A stretch of 64,000 nucleotides of DNA, taken from positions 1 through 64,000 of the forward strand of contig KB911124.1 of NCBI GenBank assembly GCA_000383355.1, given 5' to 3'. Both the position numbers and the translations under genes were made by a program. Each line of letters begins with the position of its first letter. Position 1 is the first letter of the stretch. This DNA is from Flavobacterium sp. SCGC AAA160-P02 (GTDB lineage Bacteria; Bacteroidota; Bacteroidia; Flavobacteriales; Flavobacteriaceae). A model generated the notes under the pieces. That model was not told the DNA's origin. It searched no databases and saw only the letters and a program-made list of their open reading frames with translations. Below, one piece after another: positions 26,301 to 35,366 of this stretch.

Positions 26301-26338
26301 GAAAAATATTAGCAGAAGATGTGATGAGGAGATTTTAG
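23309..26338 (+). CDS. Trifunctional fusion: APH-type kinase, M23 peptidase, class III PLP phospho-lyase
   Basis: 1009 aa, three domains. (1) Residues about 1-340: aminoglycoside-phosphotransferase/hydroxylysine-kinase-like fold with SIVHNDPNDNNII (catalytic loop, about 200) and AIDYGDA (metal Asp). (2) About 420-560: LytM/M23 domain with HLGID (about 440) and PHLHF (about 530), so both zinc motifs are intact; no signal peptide. (3) About 585-1009: class III aminotransferase fold, FVNSGSEANELA, ISDEVQVGCGR and PLP lysine in TIGKPIGNG (about 849). Bacterial kinase-lyase fusions of this kind led to the discovery that vertebrate homologues are a hydroxylysine kinase and ammoniophospholyases for phosphoethanolamine and phosphohydroxylysine. 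Here a phosphorylated amino alcohol is the likely intermediate; the substrate is inferred. Confidence 0.9.
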   Translation: MNYAQQKISTSEAEKILFDLYCIKGTASPLPGYVDFNFRIKIENEEGYILKISRVEENKKYLEYQQHLLQFIENSDEEIIAPKAVTDKNNHLISEITDRYKKTRCVRLLTWVSGKVWSAANPQLEDLRFSIGAQCGTLTKVLQGFKHPEAHYNFDWDIAQSLWTKKQLHLFEAPEKEILMLFQDKFEAYQPTYTSLRKSIVHNDPNDNNIIVTNSIVQPKAKAAIDYGDAMHTQTINDLAILCAYGTMGHQDPLEAALAFIKGYHNSFPLLEKELAHLFNAIAMRLVIIVTRAAMSKIEEPDNEYLWISEKPAWEVLYKWSKISEDFAHYSFRNACGFSAHPNEEQFKKWAATSQYSLTELFPTVHRKNIELLDLSVSSSWIGHQTDFNNIDFFQFKIDQLQQEHPTKIISGGYLEPRPLYTATAYDKIGNYGPESRTIHLGIDFWLPTNTPVHALFDGEIAVAVNDHGDKEYGGLVVLKHKEEDLEFFTLYGHLDPASVLHYQKGDTILKGQKIGVLGDKTVNGNWAPHLHFQVMLSLLDYTADFPGVAYANQIAVWKSLCIDPNALFHIKNLQTKKNTSNEELIEYRKQHLGKGLSLQYKEPLKIVRGEGVYLLDELGRKYLDTVNNVAHVGHEHPTVVKAGQEQTAVLNTNSRYLHENINLLAKEILATLPPELSVVHFVNSGSEANELAIRMAKTVTGKEDVIASEVGYHGNTNICVDISSYKFDGKGGKGAPDHTHIFPLPDAFRGKYRGKNTGKKYAEEVQQCIDRIHKRGDGVSALILEPIISCGGQIELPKGFLSKAYAAVRKAGGLCISDEVQVGCGRLGTSFWGFQLHNVIPDIITIGKPIGNGHPLAAVVCTEVVANSFANGMEFFNTFGGNPVSCAIGTAVLQTVKKEKLQENALEVGAYLKEQLLNLAKDFPIIGDVRGQGFFLGIELVDAQKKPLPEQTDYLINRMKDHGILMSSDGLDHNVLKIKPPLVFSKENAQQLLWYLRKILAEDVMRRF

Positions 26339-26467
26339 AAAGTCACTTTAATTCAAAAAAAACATATTTTCTTTCAATATAAACCCATAAATAATCTAGT
26401 AAAAATGAAGCTTGGTCAATTAGCATTAAAGGCTTATTTTTAAACTCTACAAACACCACTTATAATC

Positions 26468-29400
26468 ATGCGTAACTTTTTTATCATATTCGCTCTTATT
26501 TCTTTTTCAAATCTAACTTTTTCACAAAAAGAAAAAACCACAAAATCAAAAAAATGGGATGTAAACAATCCTCATAAAGATTGGAACTATAAAAACTTCA
26601 ATCTAAAAACAGATGAAGGTACTTGGATGAATTTAGATATAAGCCCAGATGGAGAAACTATTGTTTTTGATATGCTAGGAGATATCTACACCATGCCCAT
26701 TACTGGTGGTAAAGCAACGGCTTTAAGAACAGGTTTGGCTTATGAGGTACAGCCTAGATATAGCCCAGACGGAACCTATATTTCATTTACAAGTGATGCA
26801 GAAGGTGGAAACAATATTTGGGTGATGACTGCAGATGGAACAAATGCAAAAGCTATTACCAAAGAAAAATTTAGATTACTTAACAACGCTGTTTGGACTC
26901 CAGACGGAAAGTCTCTAGTAGCAAGAAAGCATTATACATCTCAACGTTCTGTGGGTGCTGGAGAAATGTGGCAATATCCACTAGCTGGTGCAGCAGGCCT
27001 GCAAATCACAAAACGCAAAAATGATCAACAAGATGTAAATGATCCTTCCATATCTCCAGACGGGAAATATCTTTACTATGCAGAAGATATGTATCCTGGT
27101 GGTTTTTTTCAATACAATAAAGACCCTAACAGTCAGATCTATGTGATTAAGCAATATGACTTTACCACCGGAAAAACTAAAACAATTACCGGAGGGCCTG
27201 GTGGTGCTTCAAGACCTGTTGTTTCTAGAGATGGAAAAAACCTTGCTTTTGTAAAAAGAATTCGCGAGCAAACCGTGTTATACATTCATGATTTAAAAAC
27301 TGGAGAAGAAAGACCTATCTATTTTGATCTAGACAAAGACCAACAAGAAGCTTGGGCAGTTTTTGGGGTGTATCCATATTTTAGTTGGATGCCAAATCAT
27401 AAAGACATTGTTTTTTGGAGCGGGGGTAAAATACATACCGTGAATATTGACTCTAAAGTGGTGAAAAATATTCCTTTTCAGGTTGATGCTGCTATTAAAT
27501 TAGCAGAAACTCATGGTGTAAAAAGAAAAGCTTTTACTGAAAATTTTTCGTCAAAAATGATCAAAGATGTAAAAACAGCTCCTAATGGAAAGAGTATAAT
27601 TTTTACATCACTTGGGCATATATATAAAAAAACACTCCCAGACGGAATACCTACTAGAATTACCAATTTATTAGATTTTGAAGCAGATCCAAGTTTTTCT
27701 CCTGATGGTAAATCTGTATTATTTGTGACCTGGAATGATGAAAACTTAGGGGCAATTTACTCTGTAAAACTAGACGGAACTGGATTAAAAAAATTAACAA
27801 AACAAAAAGGAATCTATAGAACACCAGTCTATGACGGATCTGGAAGTAAAATTGCCTACAGAAAAGAAAGTGGGAATGGAGATCAAGGATTTGATTTTAC
27901 TAAAATGACCGGTATTTATACAATGAGTTATACAGGTTCTTATCCAAAAAAAATCTCTGAAACTGGAGAATTTCCTCAATTCTCTGAAGACAACAAACGA
28001 GTGTTTTTTCAAACAGGGGGTGCTTTCTTTGGGAATTTAACTAAAAAACTAAAAAGTGTAGACTTATCAGGAAACGATGAAAAAAGTCATTTCACCTCAA
28101 AACTGGCCAATAGAATTGTTCCTAGCCCAGACAATAAATGGGTTGCTATTATTCATTTACATAAAGTATATATTGCGCCATTTATTCAAAACGGTCAGGA
28201 GATTAACTTAGATATTAAGACCAAATCTTTTCATGTAGAAAGTTTGTCTGAGGAAGCAGGAATAGATATTCACTGGGCAGCTTCTAACAAAAAAGTTCAT
28301 TGGACATTAGGAGGTGAATACTTTACAAAAAATCTTATTGACAACACCAAAGATCCTTTTGCTAAAACAAATTTAGACAGCTCAAAAGCAACTTCTTCAT
28401 CTATTAACCTTACCGTAAAATCAGATGTTCCTGAAGGCATCATAGCTTTTACAAATGCTCGCTTAATAACCATGAATGGAAATGAAGTGATTGAAGAAGG
28501 TACTATTATAATCAATCAGAATAAAATAGATACCATTGGCACATCAGAAAAAATTGTAATTCCAGAAGGTGCTAAAGTCTATGACATGAAAGGAAAAACG
28601 ATTATGCCTGGTATTGTAGATGTTCATGCGCATGTTGGGGCTTTTAGAAACGGATTAAGCACTCAAAAACATTGGCAATTTTATGCAAATTTAGCTTTTG
28701 GGGTTACCACCTCTCATGACCCTTCTGTACATACAAAAGCTGCTTTTACTTTAGAGGAATTACAAAAAAGTGGACAAACAGTTGGGCCAAGATTATTTTC
28801 TACAGGATTTATTTTATATGGTGCCGAAGGCGATTTTAAAGCTGTTGTAAACAATTTAGAAGATGCAAGATTTGCCATTGAAAGAACCAAAGCATTTGGA
28901 GCAAAATCTGTAAAAAGTTACAACCAACCAAGAAGAGAACAGCGTCAGCAAATTATGCAGGCCGCCAAAGAATTGGGTGTAAATGTAGTACCTGAAGGGG
29001 GCTCTAACTTCTACTCTAATATGAGTATGATTTTTGACGGTCATACAGGTATTGAGCACAATATACCAGTAAACCCAGTTTATAAAGATGTGCTATCTCT
29101 TTGGGGAAATAGCAAAACTGGTTATACACCAACCTTAATTGTAAATTATGGTGGTATGAATGGTGAAATGTTCTTCTACGAAGAGAGTAATGTATGGGAA
29201 AATGAAACGCTGCTAAAGTATACTCCAAGATATGTGATCGATACTAGATCTAGGCATAGAATAAAAATTCCAGCAAAGGAATACGAAAACGGCCACATTT
29301 TAACTTCAAAAACCGTAACAGACCTCTCTAAAATGGGAGTAAAAGTAAATTTAGGAGCACATGGTCAATTACAAGGGTTAGGAGCTCATTGGGAGCTTTG

Positions 29401-29749
29401 GATGCTTCACCAGGGAGGAATGTCTAATTTAGAAGCACTAAAAGCTGCTACCATTAATGGGGCTGAATATATAGGTATTGGTGATGAATTAGGGACTTTA
29501 GAAGTAGGAAAACTGGCTGATTTAATTGTTTTAAGTGAAAACCCATTAGATAATATTAGACATACCAATACAGTAACTCACACCATGATTAATGGGCGAT
29601 TGTATGATATTACAACCATGAATGAAATAGGTAATTACGACAAATCAAGAACTAAATTTTATTGGGAAAACGGAAAATATAATCAAGGAGTACCTTTTAA
29701 TTTTGATACCAACAGCTTTACAACTCCAACCTGTAGTTGTCATGAATAA
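26468..29749 (+). CDS. Secreted TolB/PD40 beta-propeller amidohydrolase
   Basis: 1093 aa. Signal peptide (ends NLTFSQ). The first ~620 residues are repeats of the PD40/TolB type (DISPDGETIVF, YSPDGTYISF, SISPDGKYLYY, FSPDGKSVLF), forming one or two propellers as in tricorn-like proteins. The last ~430 residues form an amidohydrolase domain: PGIVDVHAHVG (metal HxH), SYNQPRREQRQ, DGHTGIEH, LGAHGQLQGLG and the end EVGKLADLIVLSENPL. Proteins of this layout are common in Bacteroidetes; substrates are thought to be peptides or cyclic amides. The stop codon directly abuts the stop of the convergent D-hydroxyproline dehydrogenase gene. The 129-nt gap upstream holds only an 11-codon frame. Confidence 0.88.
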   Translation: MRNFFIIFALISFSNLTFSQKEKTTKSKKWDVNNPHKDWNYKNFNLKTDEGTWMNLDISPDGETIVFDMLGDIYTMPITGGKATALRTGLAYEVQPRYSPDGTYISFTSDAEGGNNIWVMTADGTNAKAITKEKFRLLNNAVWTPDGKSLVARKHYTSQRSVGAGEMWQYPLAGAAGLQITKRKNDQQDVNDPSISPDGKYLYYAEDMYPGGFFQYNKDPNSQIYVIKQYDFTTGKTKTITGGPGGASRPVVSRDGKNLAFVKRIREQTVLYIHDLKTGEERPIYFDLDKDQQEAWAVFGVYPYFSWMPNHKDIVFWSGGKIHTVNIDSKVVKNIPFQVDAAIKLAETHGVKRKAFTENFSSKMIKDVKTAPNGKSIIFTSLGHIYKKTLPDGIPTRITNLLDFEADPSFSPDGKSVLFVTWNDENLGAIYSVKLDGTGLKKLTKQKGIYRTPVYDGSGSKIAYRKESGNGDQGFDFTKMTGIYTMSYTGSYPKKISETGEFPQFSEDNKRVFFQTGGAFFGNLTKKLKSVDLSGNDEKSHFTSKLANRIVPSPDNKWVAIIHLHKVYIAPFIQNGQEINLDIKTKSFHVESLSEEAGIDIHWAASNKKVHWTLGGEYFTKNLIDNTKDPFAKTNLDSSKATSSSINLTVKSDVPEGIIAFTNARLITMNGNEVIEEGTIIINQNKIDTIGTSEKIVIPEGAKVYDMKGKTIMPGIVDVHAHVGAFRNGLSTQKHWQFYANLAFGVTTSHDPSVHTKAAFTLEELQKSGQTVGPRLFSTGFILYGAEGDFKAVVNNLEDARFAIERTKAFGAKSVKSYNQPRREQRQQIMQAAKELGVNVVPEGGSNFYSNMSMIFDGHTGIEHNIPVNPVYKDVLSLWGNSKTGYTPTLIVNYGGMNGEMFFYEESNVWENETLLKYTPRYVIDTRSRHRIKIPAKEYENGHILTSKTVTDLSKMGVKVNLGAHGQLQGLGAHWELWMLHQGGMSNLEALKAATINGAEYIGIGDELGTLEVGKLADLIVLSENPLDNIRHTNTVTHTMINGRLYDITTMNEIGNYDKSRTKFYWENGKYNQGVPFNFDTNSFTTPTCSCHE

Positions 29750-30997
29750 TTAAAACGTTCGTTGTACATGAAATGGATTTAAGTCTAATGATGGTTTTTG
29801 ATCTGAAATAATTTCTGTGACTAATTTGCCAGTGGCTGGCCCCAGACTCCATCCCATCATGGCATGACCGGTTGCAAAAGTTAAATTATTGTACTGAGAT
29901 GTTCTGCCTATATAAGGAAGACCATCTGGAGTTACAGGTCTTAAACCACACTCAGCAGCCTCTTTATCTTGGGTGCTAATTTGTAAGCCTTGATAATATT
30001 TAGAAGCAGAATTAGCAATGGCATTGACTCTTACAGGATTAACTTTATGGTTAATTTTATTAATCTCCATGGTTCCAGAAAATCTAGTAAAACCATTCAT
30101 AGGTGTTACTGCAACTTTAGCCTCTAACAATACAGCTGGTATGGTAATATTGGTTTCTTGGGCTACATTAATTCGGTAGCCTTTCCCGGGCTGTAACAAC
30201 ATTTTAATACCAAGTTTTTTACTAATAATTGGAGACCAACTTCCGGCTGCCATTACAAATTCATCTGCTTTAATTTCTTGTTTATTGGTGATCAATTTTG
30301 TAATTGTTTTATCAGAAATAACAATATCTTTCACCTCTTCTTCAGATAAAACTTCCACACCTGCTGCTTGTAAATAAGACAGCATGTTTTTCATAAAAAT
30401 ACTAGGTGTCATATGGGCATCAGAATGATAGTAGACAGCTCCCTTAATATTTAAGTTGGCATTGGGCTCTAATATTTCAACCTCTTTTGCGTTTAGATTT
30501 TCTACTTTTAAACCAAGTTTTATTGCTTTTTGTCCTACCTCCCATTCTTGTTCTCCTGCCTTCTCATGTTTATAAGCCATTAGCAAGCCTTTATGCTCGT
30601 AATGAAAATCAAAATCTTTTGATGTTTTCATTTCAGTATATAGTGCTCTACTAAAAATATTGATGTCTTTAATCACAGGTATAGATTGTGCAACTTTTTG
30701 TTTGGTTGCAGAACGTTTAAAAGCCAAACCCCATTTTAAAAAATCAAGATCTAACCTTGGTTTTACATAAAACGGACTTGAAGGATTAAACATCCATTTA
30801 AGCCCTTTGGTTATAATTCCTGGAGCTGCCAGTGATATAATATGACTAGGGGTAATGTATCCTGCATTTACAAAAGAAGCTCCACTAGAAAAATTAGATT
30901 TATCTATTATGGTTACTTCATGACCTTCTTTATGAAGATAATAGGCGGTACATACCCCCATGATTCCTCCTCCTATGATGACTACTTTTTTTGACAT
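29750..30997 (-). CDS. FAD-dependent D-amino-acid dehydrogenase (probable cis-4-hydroxy-D-proline dehydrogenase)
   Basis: 415 aa, DadA-type. N-terminal VVIIGGGIMGVCTAYYLHKEGHEVTIID is the FAD-binding Rossmann motif; C-terminal GLRPVTPDGLPYIGRT and ATGHAMMGWSLGPATG are the family's second flavin region. In the trans-4-hydroxyproline pathway, the epimerase product cis-4-hydroxy-D-proline is oxidised to pyrroline-4-hydroxy-2-carboxylate by such a flavoprotein. The epimerase gene lies 12 nt upstream and the other two pathway enzymes are in the same operon, which is why I prefer this role over general D-alanine oxidation. Last gene of the run, abutting a convergent gene without a terminator. Confidence 0.88.
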   Translation of the reverse strand: MSKKVVIIGGGIMGVCTAYYLHKEGHEVTIIDKSNFSSGASFVNAGYITPSHIISLAAPGIITKGLKWMFNPSSPFYVKPRLDLDFLKWGLAFKRSATKQKVAQSIPVIKDINIFSRALYTEMKTSKDFDFHYEHKGLLMAYKHEKAGEQEWEVGQKAIKLGLKVENLNAKEVEILEPNANLNIKGAVYYHSDAHMTPSIFMKNMLSYLQAAGVEVLSEEEVKDIVISDKTITKLITNKQEIKADEFVMAAGSWSPIISKKLGIKMLLQPGKGYRINVAQETNITIPAVLLEAKVAVTPMNGFTRFSGTMEINKINHKVNPVRVNAIANSASKYYQGLQISTQDKEAAECGLRPVTPDGLPYIGRTSQYNNLTFATGHAMMGWSLGPATGKLVTEIISDQKPSLDLNPFHVQRTF

Positions 30998-31009
30998 TTT
31001 TATTCGTGT

Positions 31010-32020
31010 TTAAATCACAGAAAACCCATGTGCATAGGGGTCATCTTCATCATCTATACTAATGGTATTGTATCCATAAATCTTAGCCCATCCCTTAATA
31101 CTTGGAATAATTGCTGAAAAATTTCCCAAATTAGTTTCTTCCTCTATACAACCAACAAAAGTGCTTCCTATAAAACTTTCATGAATAAATTCTTCTCCTT
31201 TTTTTAATTTTCCTTTGGCATGTAACTGAGCCAAACGAGCAGATGTTCCTGTTCCGCAGGGTGATCTATCAATGGCTTTTTCTCCATAAAAAACAGCATT
31301 TCTTCCATCGGAACTCTCATGAATTGGATCACCTGTCCATAATAAATGGGTAACGTTTTTAATACTTGAATCTTCTGGATGTATAAACTGATTTGGATAT
31401 TTATTATTAATTCGTTCTCTAACTATTTGTGAATATTGTACAATTTGAATGGCTGTGAAATTTTGAATCCCTAAGAAGTTTTTTTGAGGATCTATAATTG
31501 CATAAAAATTACCTCCATAGGCAACATCAAAAATAATTTCTCCCAGTTCTGGACAGTCAACCGTTAATCCTTCAGCTGCTAGATAACTTTTTACATTGGT
31601 AAGTTTTACCCAATCTACTTTAGCTCCTGTTTGTTGATACTCAATTTCTACAAGACCTGCGGGAGCTTCCATTTTAATTTTTCCTGGAGTTTTTGGAATA
31701 ATTAAACCCTCTTCTATAGCAATGGTGATGGTTCCAATAGTTCCATGGCCACACATAGGTAATGCACCAGAAGTTTCTATAAACAAAATTGCAAAATCGT
31801 TTTCATGATCGTGTGGTGGGTACAAAAAAGAACCACTCATCATATCATGACCACGTGGTTCAAACATTAATCCTGTTCTAATCCAGTCGAACTCTTTGAT
31901 AAAATGCTGTCTTTTTTCACTCATGGTATTCCCTACTAAAGGCGGATGACCACTTTTAACGACTCTTACTGGATTGCCACAGGTATGACCATCTATGCAA
32001 ACAAAAGTTGTGTTACTCAT
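31010..32020 (-). CDS. 4-hydroxyproline epimerase (proline racemase family)
   Basis: 336 aa. Interconverts trans-4-hydroxy-L-proline and cis-4-hydroxy-D-proline by a two-base mechanism. Both catalytic cysteines are present: Cys90 in MCGHGTIG and Cys255 in DRSPCGTGTSA. Having Cys, not Thr, at the second site separates it from trans-3-hydroxyproline dehydratases. The N-terminal IDGHTCGNPVRVV is typical. Its start overlaps the end of the DUF885 peptidase gene by 8 nt. Genomic context (D-hydroxyproline dehydrogenase, deaminase, semialdehyde dehydrogenase) supports hydroxyproline over proline as substrate. Confidence 0.93.
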   Translation of the reverse strand: MSNTTFVCIDGHTCGNPVRVVKSGHPPLVGNTMSEKRQHFIKEFDWIRTGLMFEPRGHDMMSGSFLYPPHDHENDFAILFIETSGALPMCGHGTIGTITIAIEEGLIIPKTPGKIKMEAPAGLVEIEYQQTGAKVDWVKLTNVKSYLAAEGLTVDCPELGEIIFDVAYGGNFYAIIDPQKNFLGIQNFTAIQIVQYSQIVRERINNKYPNQFIHPEDSSIKNVTHLLWTGDPIHESSDGRNAVFYGEKAIDRSPCGTGTSARLAQLHAKGKLKKGEEFIHESFIGSTFVGCIEEETNLGNFSAIIPSIKGWAKIYGYNTISIDDEDDPYAHGFSVI

Positions 32021-33743
32021 GAAGTACTCTTTCTATATAATTATTAATTCTAGTTTCTAGAATTGCTAATGTTACGGTTCCTTGTTCTAAAACTATTTCA
32101 TGAAACGCTCTAATATCAAATTTAGTTTGCAATTGAGTTTCTGCTTTTTTTCGAAGCTCTCTAATCTTTATTTCTCCAATTTTATAGGACAATGCTTGTC
32201 CTGGCCATGAAATATATCGATCTGTTTCTGTATTAATTTCATGTATTGATAGTGCTGTATTGGCACTCATAAAATCAACTACCTCATCTCTAGTCCAACC
32301 TTTTGCATGAATTCCAGTATCTACCACCAATCTGCAAGCTCTCCACATTTCATAGGTAAATTTTCCAAAATGTTCATAAGGAGTGGTATACATTCCCATT
32401 TCTTCGGCTAAAAATTCTGAGTATAAACCCCAACCTTCTCCATAAGCAGATAAATATAAATTACGTCTAAATTGAGGAATACTGTCTCCTAGTTCATTAT
32501 TTAAGGCACCCTGTAAATGATGCCCAGGCACAGCCTCATGAACTGTTAACGAAGGAATAGTGTAGAGTGTTCTGCTAGGAAGATCATAGGTATTTACCCA
32601 GTAATAACCAGGATTGGTACTGTTTTTTGAGGTTCCCACATAGCGTCCACCAGTATATTTAGGTGCTATAGCATCCGGTACAGGTGCTACACCATAGGGT
32701 TTTCTTGGTAGTGTTTTAAAAAACCGTGGTAATTGCTCATCAGCTCTTTTTGCAATATCTCTTGCAAACATTAGTAGTTCTTTTGGTGTTTTTGCATAGA
32801 ACTGTTCATCTGTTCTTAAGAATTTTAAAAAAGCTGAAAAGTTTCCTTTAAATTTCACTTCTTTAATAATTTCTCTCATCTCTGCCTTAATCCGTGCTAC
32901 TTCTTTTAAACCTATCTGATGAATGTCTTCAGCAGAATAAAGAGTACTTGTTGTGTAGAAATTAATTCTGTTTTGATAGTATGCTTCTCCACCTGGTGTT
33001 TCTGAAACTCCAATAGAAATTCTTGTTTTTGGAAGGTATTCGTCTTCAAAAAAAGTTTTAATTCTTTTAAATTGAGGAATAACACTATTTTCTATCGCAA
33101 TCTTGGCAGCACTTAAAATAGAATCTTTCTGATCTTGGGTAATATTTTCTGGTAAATTTTTAAACGGACTGTAAAAATAACTGTCTGAAAAATCAGTTAT
33201 AATATGGTCTTCATAAGTAGATTCATATCCGTTAAAAATAACCTTGGGTTGTGATACTCCTTTTTCTAACCCTTCCCTTAAATTCACAAAGTGTTGATCT
33301 ACAAAAACAGGAATGGCATTTAGTTTGTTTAAATAATTTTTGGCAGCTTTATAACTAGATAAAGGTCTTACGCTATAATTTAGATTACTGTGAAACCCTG
33401 CATCTGAAAGGAGTGGGTTTAAGAACCTTTCATAGGTGAAATAATCTATCTGATCTTTGAGCTTAAACTTTAATAATTTCAATGAAATTACTTCTGTTTC
33501 AGAAAGCGCCATCTCTGAAACTTCTGAAAGCTTCGTCAATATAGTTTTTGCAAAATCTGCTTCAGATTGGTAGAATTTTTTAGTGAAAAGGCCTAGAGGA
33601 AATTCTTTTTCGTCAAAGCCTTCATGATCTTGATATTCATTGACTATAGAAGTTAATAGCTTTGAAGAATTTTCTTTATTTGAAATACAACCGCAAACAG
33701 TTACTATAAAAACAAGGGTTATTATTATTTTAAAAAACTTCAT
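32013..33743 (-). CDS. DUF885 family metallopeptidase-like lipoprotein
   Basis: 576 aa. Lipoprotein signal (VTVCGCIS). The DUF885 core has a gluzincin-type motif in TVHEAVPGHHLQG (HExxxGH-like, about residue 400) and YGEGWGLYSEFLAEEMG about 30 residues later, which supplies the third ligand. Members are predicted zinc peptidases or carboxypeptidases. Placed between the aldehyde dehydrogenase and the epimerase, overlapping the latter, it may release hydroxyproline or hydroxyproline-containing peptides in the envelope. That role is inferred from the operon only. Confidence 0.88.
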   Translation of the reverse strand: MKFFKIIITLVFIVTVCGCISNKENSSKLLTSIVNEYQDHEGFDEKEFPLGLFTKKFYQSEADFAKTILTKLSEVSEMALSETEVISLKLLKFKLKDQIDYFTYERFLNPLLSDAGFHSNLNYSVRPLSSYKAAKNYLNKLNAIPVFVDQHFVNLREGLEKGVSQPKVIFNGYESTYEDHIITDFSDSYFYSPFKNLPENITQDQKDSILSAAKIAIENSVIPQFKRIKTFFEDEYLPKTRISIGVSETPGGEAYYQNRINFYTTSTLYSAEDIHQIGLKEVARIKAEMREIIKEVKFKGNFSAFLKFLRTDEQFYAKTPKELLMFARDIAKRADEQLPRFFKTLPRKPYGVAPVPDAIAPKYTGGRYVGTSKNSTNPGYYWVNTYDLPSRTLYTIPSLTVHEAVPGHHLQGALNNELGDSIPQFRRNLYLSAYGEGWGLYSEFLAEEMGMYTTPYEHFGKFTYEMWRACRLVVDTGIHAKGWTRDEVVDFMSANTALSIHEINTETDRYISWPGQALSYKIGEIKIRELRKKAETQLQTKFDIRAFHEIVLEQGTVTLAILETRINNYIERVLHE

Positions 33744-33755
33744 ATTTATCTCTTT

Positions 33756-35330
33756 TTAAGGTTTATACACTCCATCTTCGTGACGAGAAATACCTAATGG
33801 ATTTTCATCTTTCAATTCATCAGGCAAGAGGCTATTTGGCCAATCTTGAAAACTAAATGGGCGTACCCAACGCTTTATAGAATTAATTCCAACTGCAGTA
33901 AAACGACTATCTGTAGAGGACGGATAAGGCCCACCATGCACCATAGATGGAGAAACTTCTACTCCTGTAGGAACGCCATTGTAAATAATTCTTCCTACTC
34001 TATTTTGTAATGCTTCAATAATTTTTGAATGTGATACTATTTCGTCATTTTCAGCAATAATTGTACCTGTTAACTGACCTTCCAATTGTGAAATAATTTC
34101 TTCTAACTGACGAGTATCTTTGCATTGTACTACCATAGAAAATGGCCCAAAAACTTCTTGATGTAAGGTACTGTTATCTAAAAATGTTTGCCCCTCTACT
34201 GTTGTAATAACTTGTTGAGCAAAATTAGGCTGCACCTCATCATTATATTGCGCAACAACCTCTATGTTACTTTGTGCAATTGTGTTGTCTTTATTAGCTT
34301 CATAGGCCCCAATAATAGTTGGGTGTAACATTACAGAGGGTTGAATTTGTAAGATCTCTTTTCCTAAATTCTGAATAAACGCTGTAAGTTCTGCGCTTTT
34401 AATCCCTAACAACAATCCAGGATTTGTACAAAACTGACCAGTGCCTAGCGTAATAGAACCTGCATAGGTTTTTGCTAAATTTTTACCATTTTCATGGAGT
34501 GCCTCTGGTAATATAATTACTGGATTTACACTTCCCATTTCTGCAAACACAGGAATTGGCTCTTCTCTTTTAGCTGCCAAATCTAATAATGCTCTTCCTC
34601 CTTTAATACTTCCCGTAAAGCCTACTGCTTTTACTTTTGGGTGCTTTACCAAATCTACTCCTACTGCTATTCCACTACTGTTTAAGTTTGAAAAAACACC
34701 GTTTGGCATTCCTGTAGCCATGGCTGCTTTTACAATAGCCGAAGCTACTAATTCTCCAGTTCCTGCATGCATTGGATGCGATTTTACAATAACTGGACAG
34801 CCTGCCGCAAAAGCAGCAGCGGTATCACCTCCTGCAGTAGAGTATGCTAATGGAAAGTTACTCGCCCCAAAAACAACAATTGGCCCTAGGGGAATTAACA
34901 TTTTTCTTAAATCTGGCTTTGGAGCTGGTGTTCTTTCTGGGTCTGCTGTATCTATGCTAGCTTCAACCCAAGAACCTTCAGCAACTAAATTTGCAAAGTT
35001 TCTTAGTTGCCCAATAGTTCTTCCTCGTTCTCCTTTTGCTCTTCCTGCTGGTAATCCAGTTTCGGAACAATACGTTTGAATCAACTCATCATCTAAAGCC
35101 AAAATCTCATCAGCAATGGCATTTAAAAAAGCTGCTTTTCTCTCTCCAGAAATAGTTCTGAATTCTTTAAAAGCATCAGACGCTAAACAAACTGCTTCAT
35201 TTATTTCTTTTTGAGAAGCTTCATAGTGAATTGATGAATTTTCAATATTAGAAATAGGATCAAACGTTTTGAAGGTTTTACTTCCTTCCGCAGACAATTG
35301 ATTTCCAATGTGATTTTTTCCTGTAATCAT
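33756..35330 (-). CDS. 2-oxoglutarate semialdehyde (2,5-dioxovalerate) dehydrogenase
   Basis: 524 aa, NAD(P)-dependent aldehyde dehydrogenase. Catalytic Cys301 in GQFCTNPG and Glu in FAEMGSVNPV; GFTGSIKGG is the nucleotide-binding loop. The N-terminal ITGKNHIG and the SAEGSKTFKTFDP pattern are characteristic of the 2-oxoglutarate-semialdehyde group used in hydroxyproline and sugar-acid pathways. It performs the last step, giving 2-oxoglutarate for the TCA cycle. Twelve nt before the DUF885 gene and 36 nt after the deaminase gene. Leucine codons are mainly TTA, as in the rest of the window. Confidence 0.92.
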   Translation of the reverse strand: MITGKNHIGNQLSAEGSKTFKTFDPISNIENSSIHYEASQKEINEAVCLASDAFKEFRTISGERKAAFLNAIADEILALDDELIQTYCSETGLPAGRAKGERGRTIGQLRNFANLVAEGSWVEASIDTADPERTPAPKPDLRKMLIPLGPIVVFGASNFPLAYSTAGGDTAAAFAAGCPVIVKSHPMHAGTGELVASAIVKAAMATGMPNGVFSNLNSSGIAVGVDLVKHPKVKAVGFTGSIKGGRALLDLAAKREEPIPVFAEMGSVNPVIILPEALHENGKNLAKTYAGSITLGTGQFCTNPGLLLGIKSAELTAFIQNLGKEILQIQPSVMLHPTIIGAYEANKDNTIAQSNIEVVAQYNDEVQPNFAQQVITTVEGQTFLDNSTLHQEVFGPFSMVVQCKDTRQLEEIISQLEGQLTGTIIAENDEIVSHSKIIEALQNRVGRIIYNGVPTGVEVSPSMVHGGPYPSSTDSRFTAVGINSIKRWVRPFSFQDWPNSLLPDELKDENPLGISRHEDGVYKP

Positions 35331-35366
35331 CCTTATTTATTTTTGTTTTTTTTCAAATTGATGGGT

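Noticed and set aside
26339-26467. 11-codon frame ATG 26405 before the propeller amidohydrolase, considered as a leader peptide
   Set aside because: No attenuator hairpin or amino-acid run follows, so there is no support for regulation.
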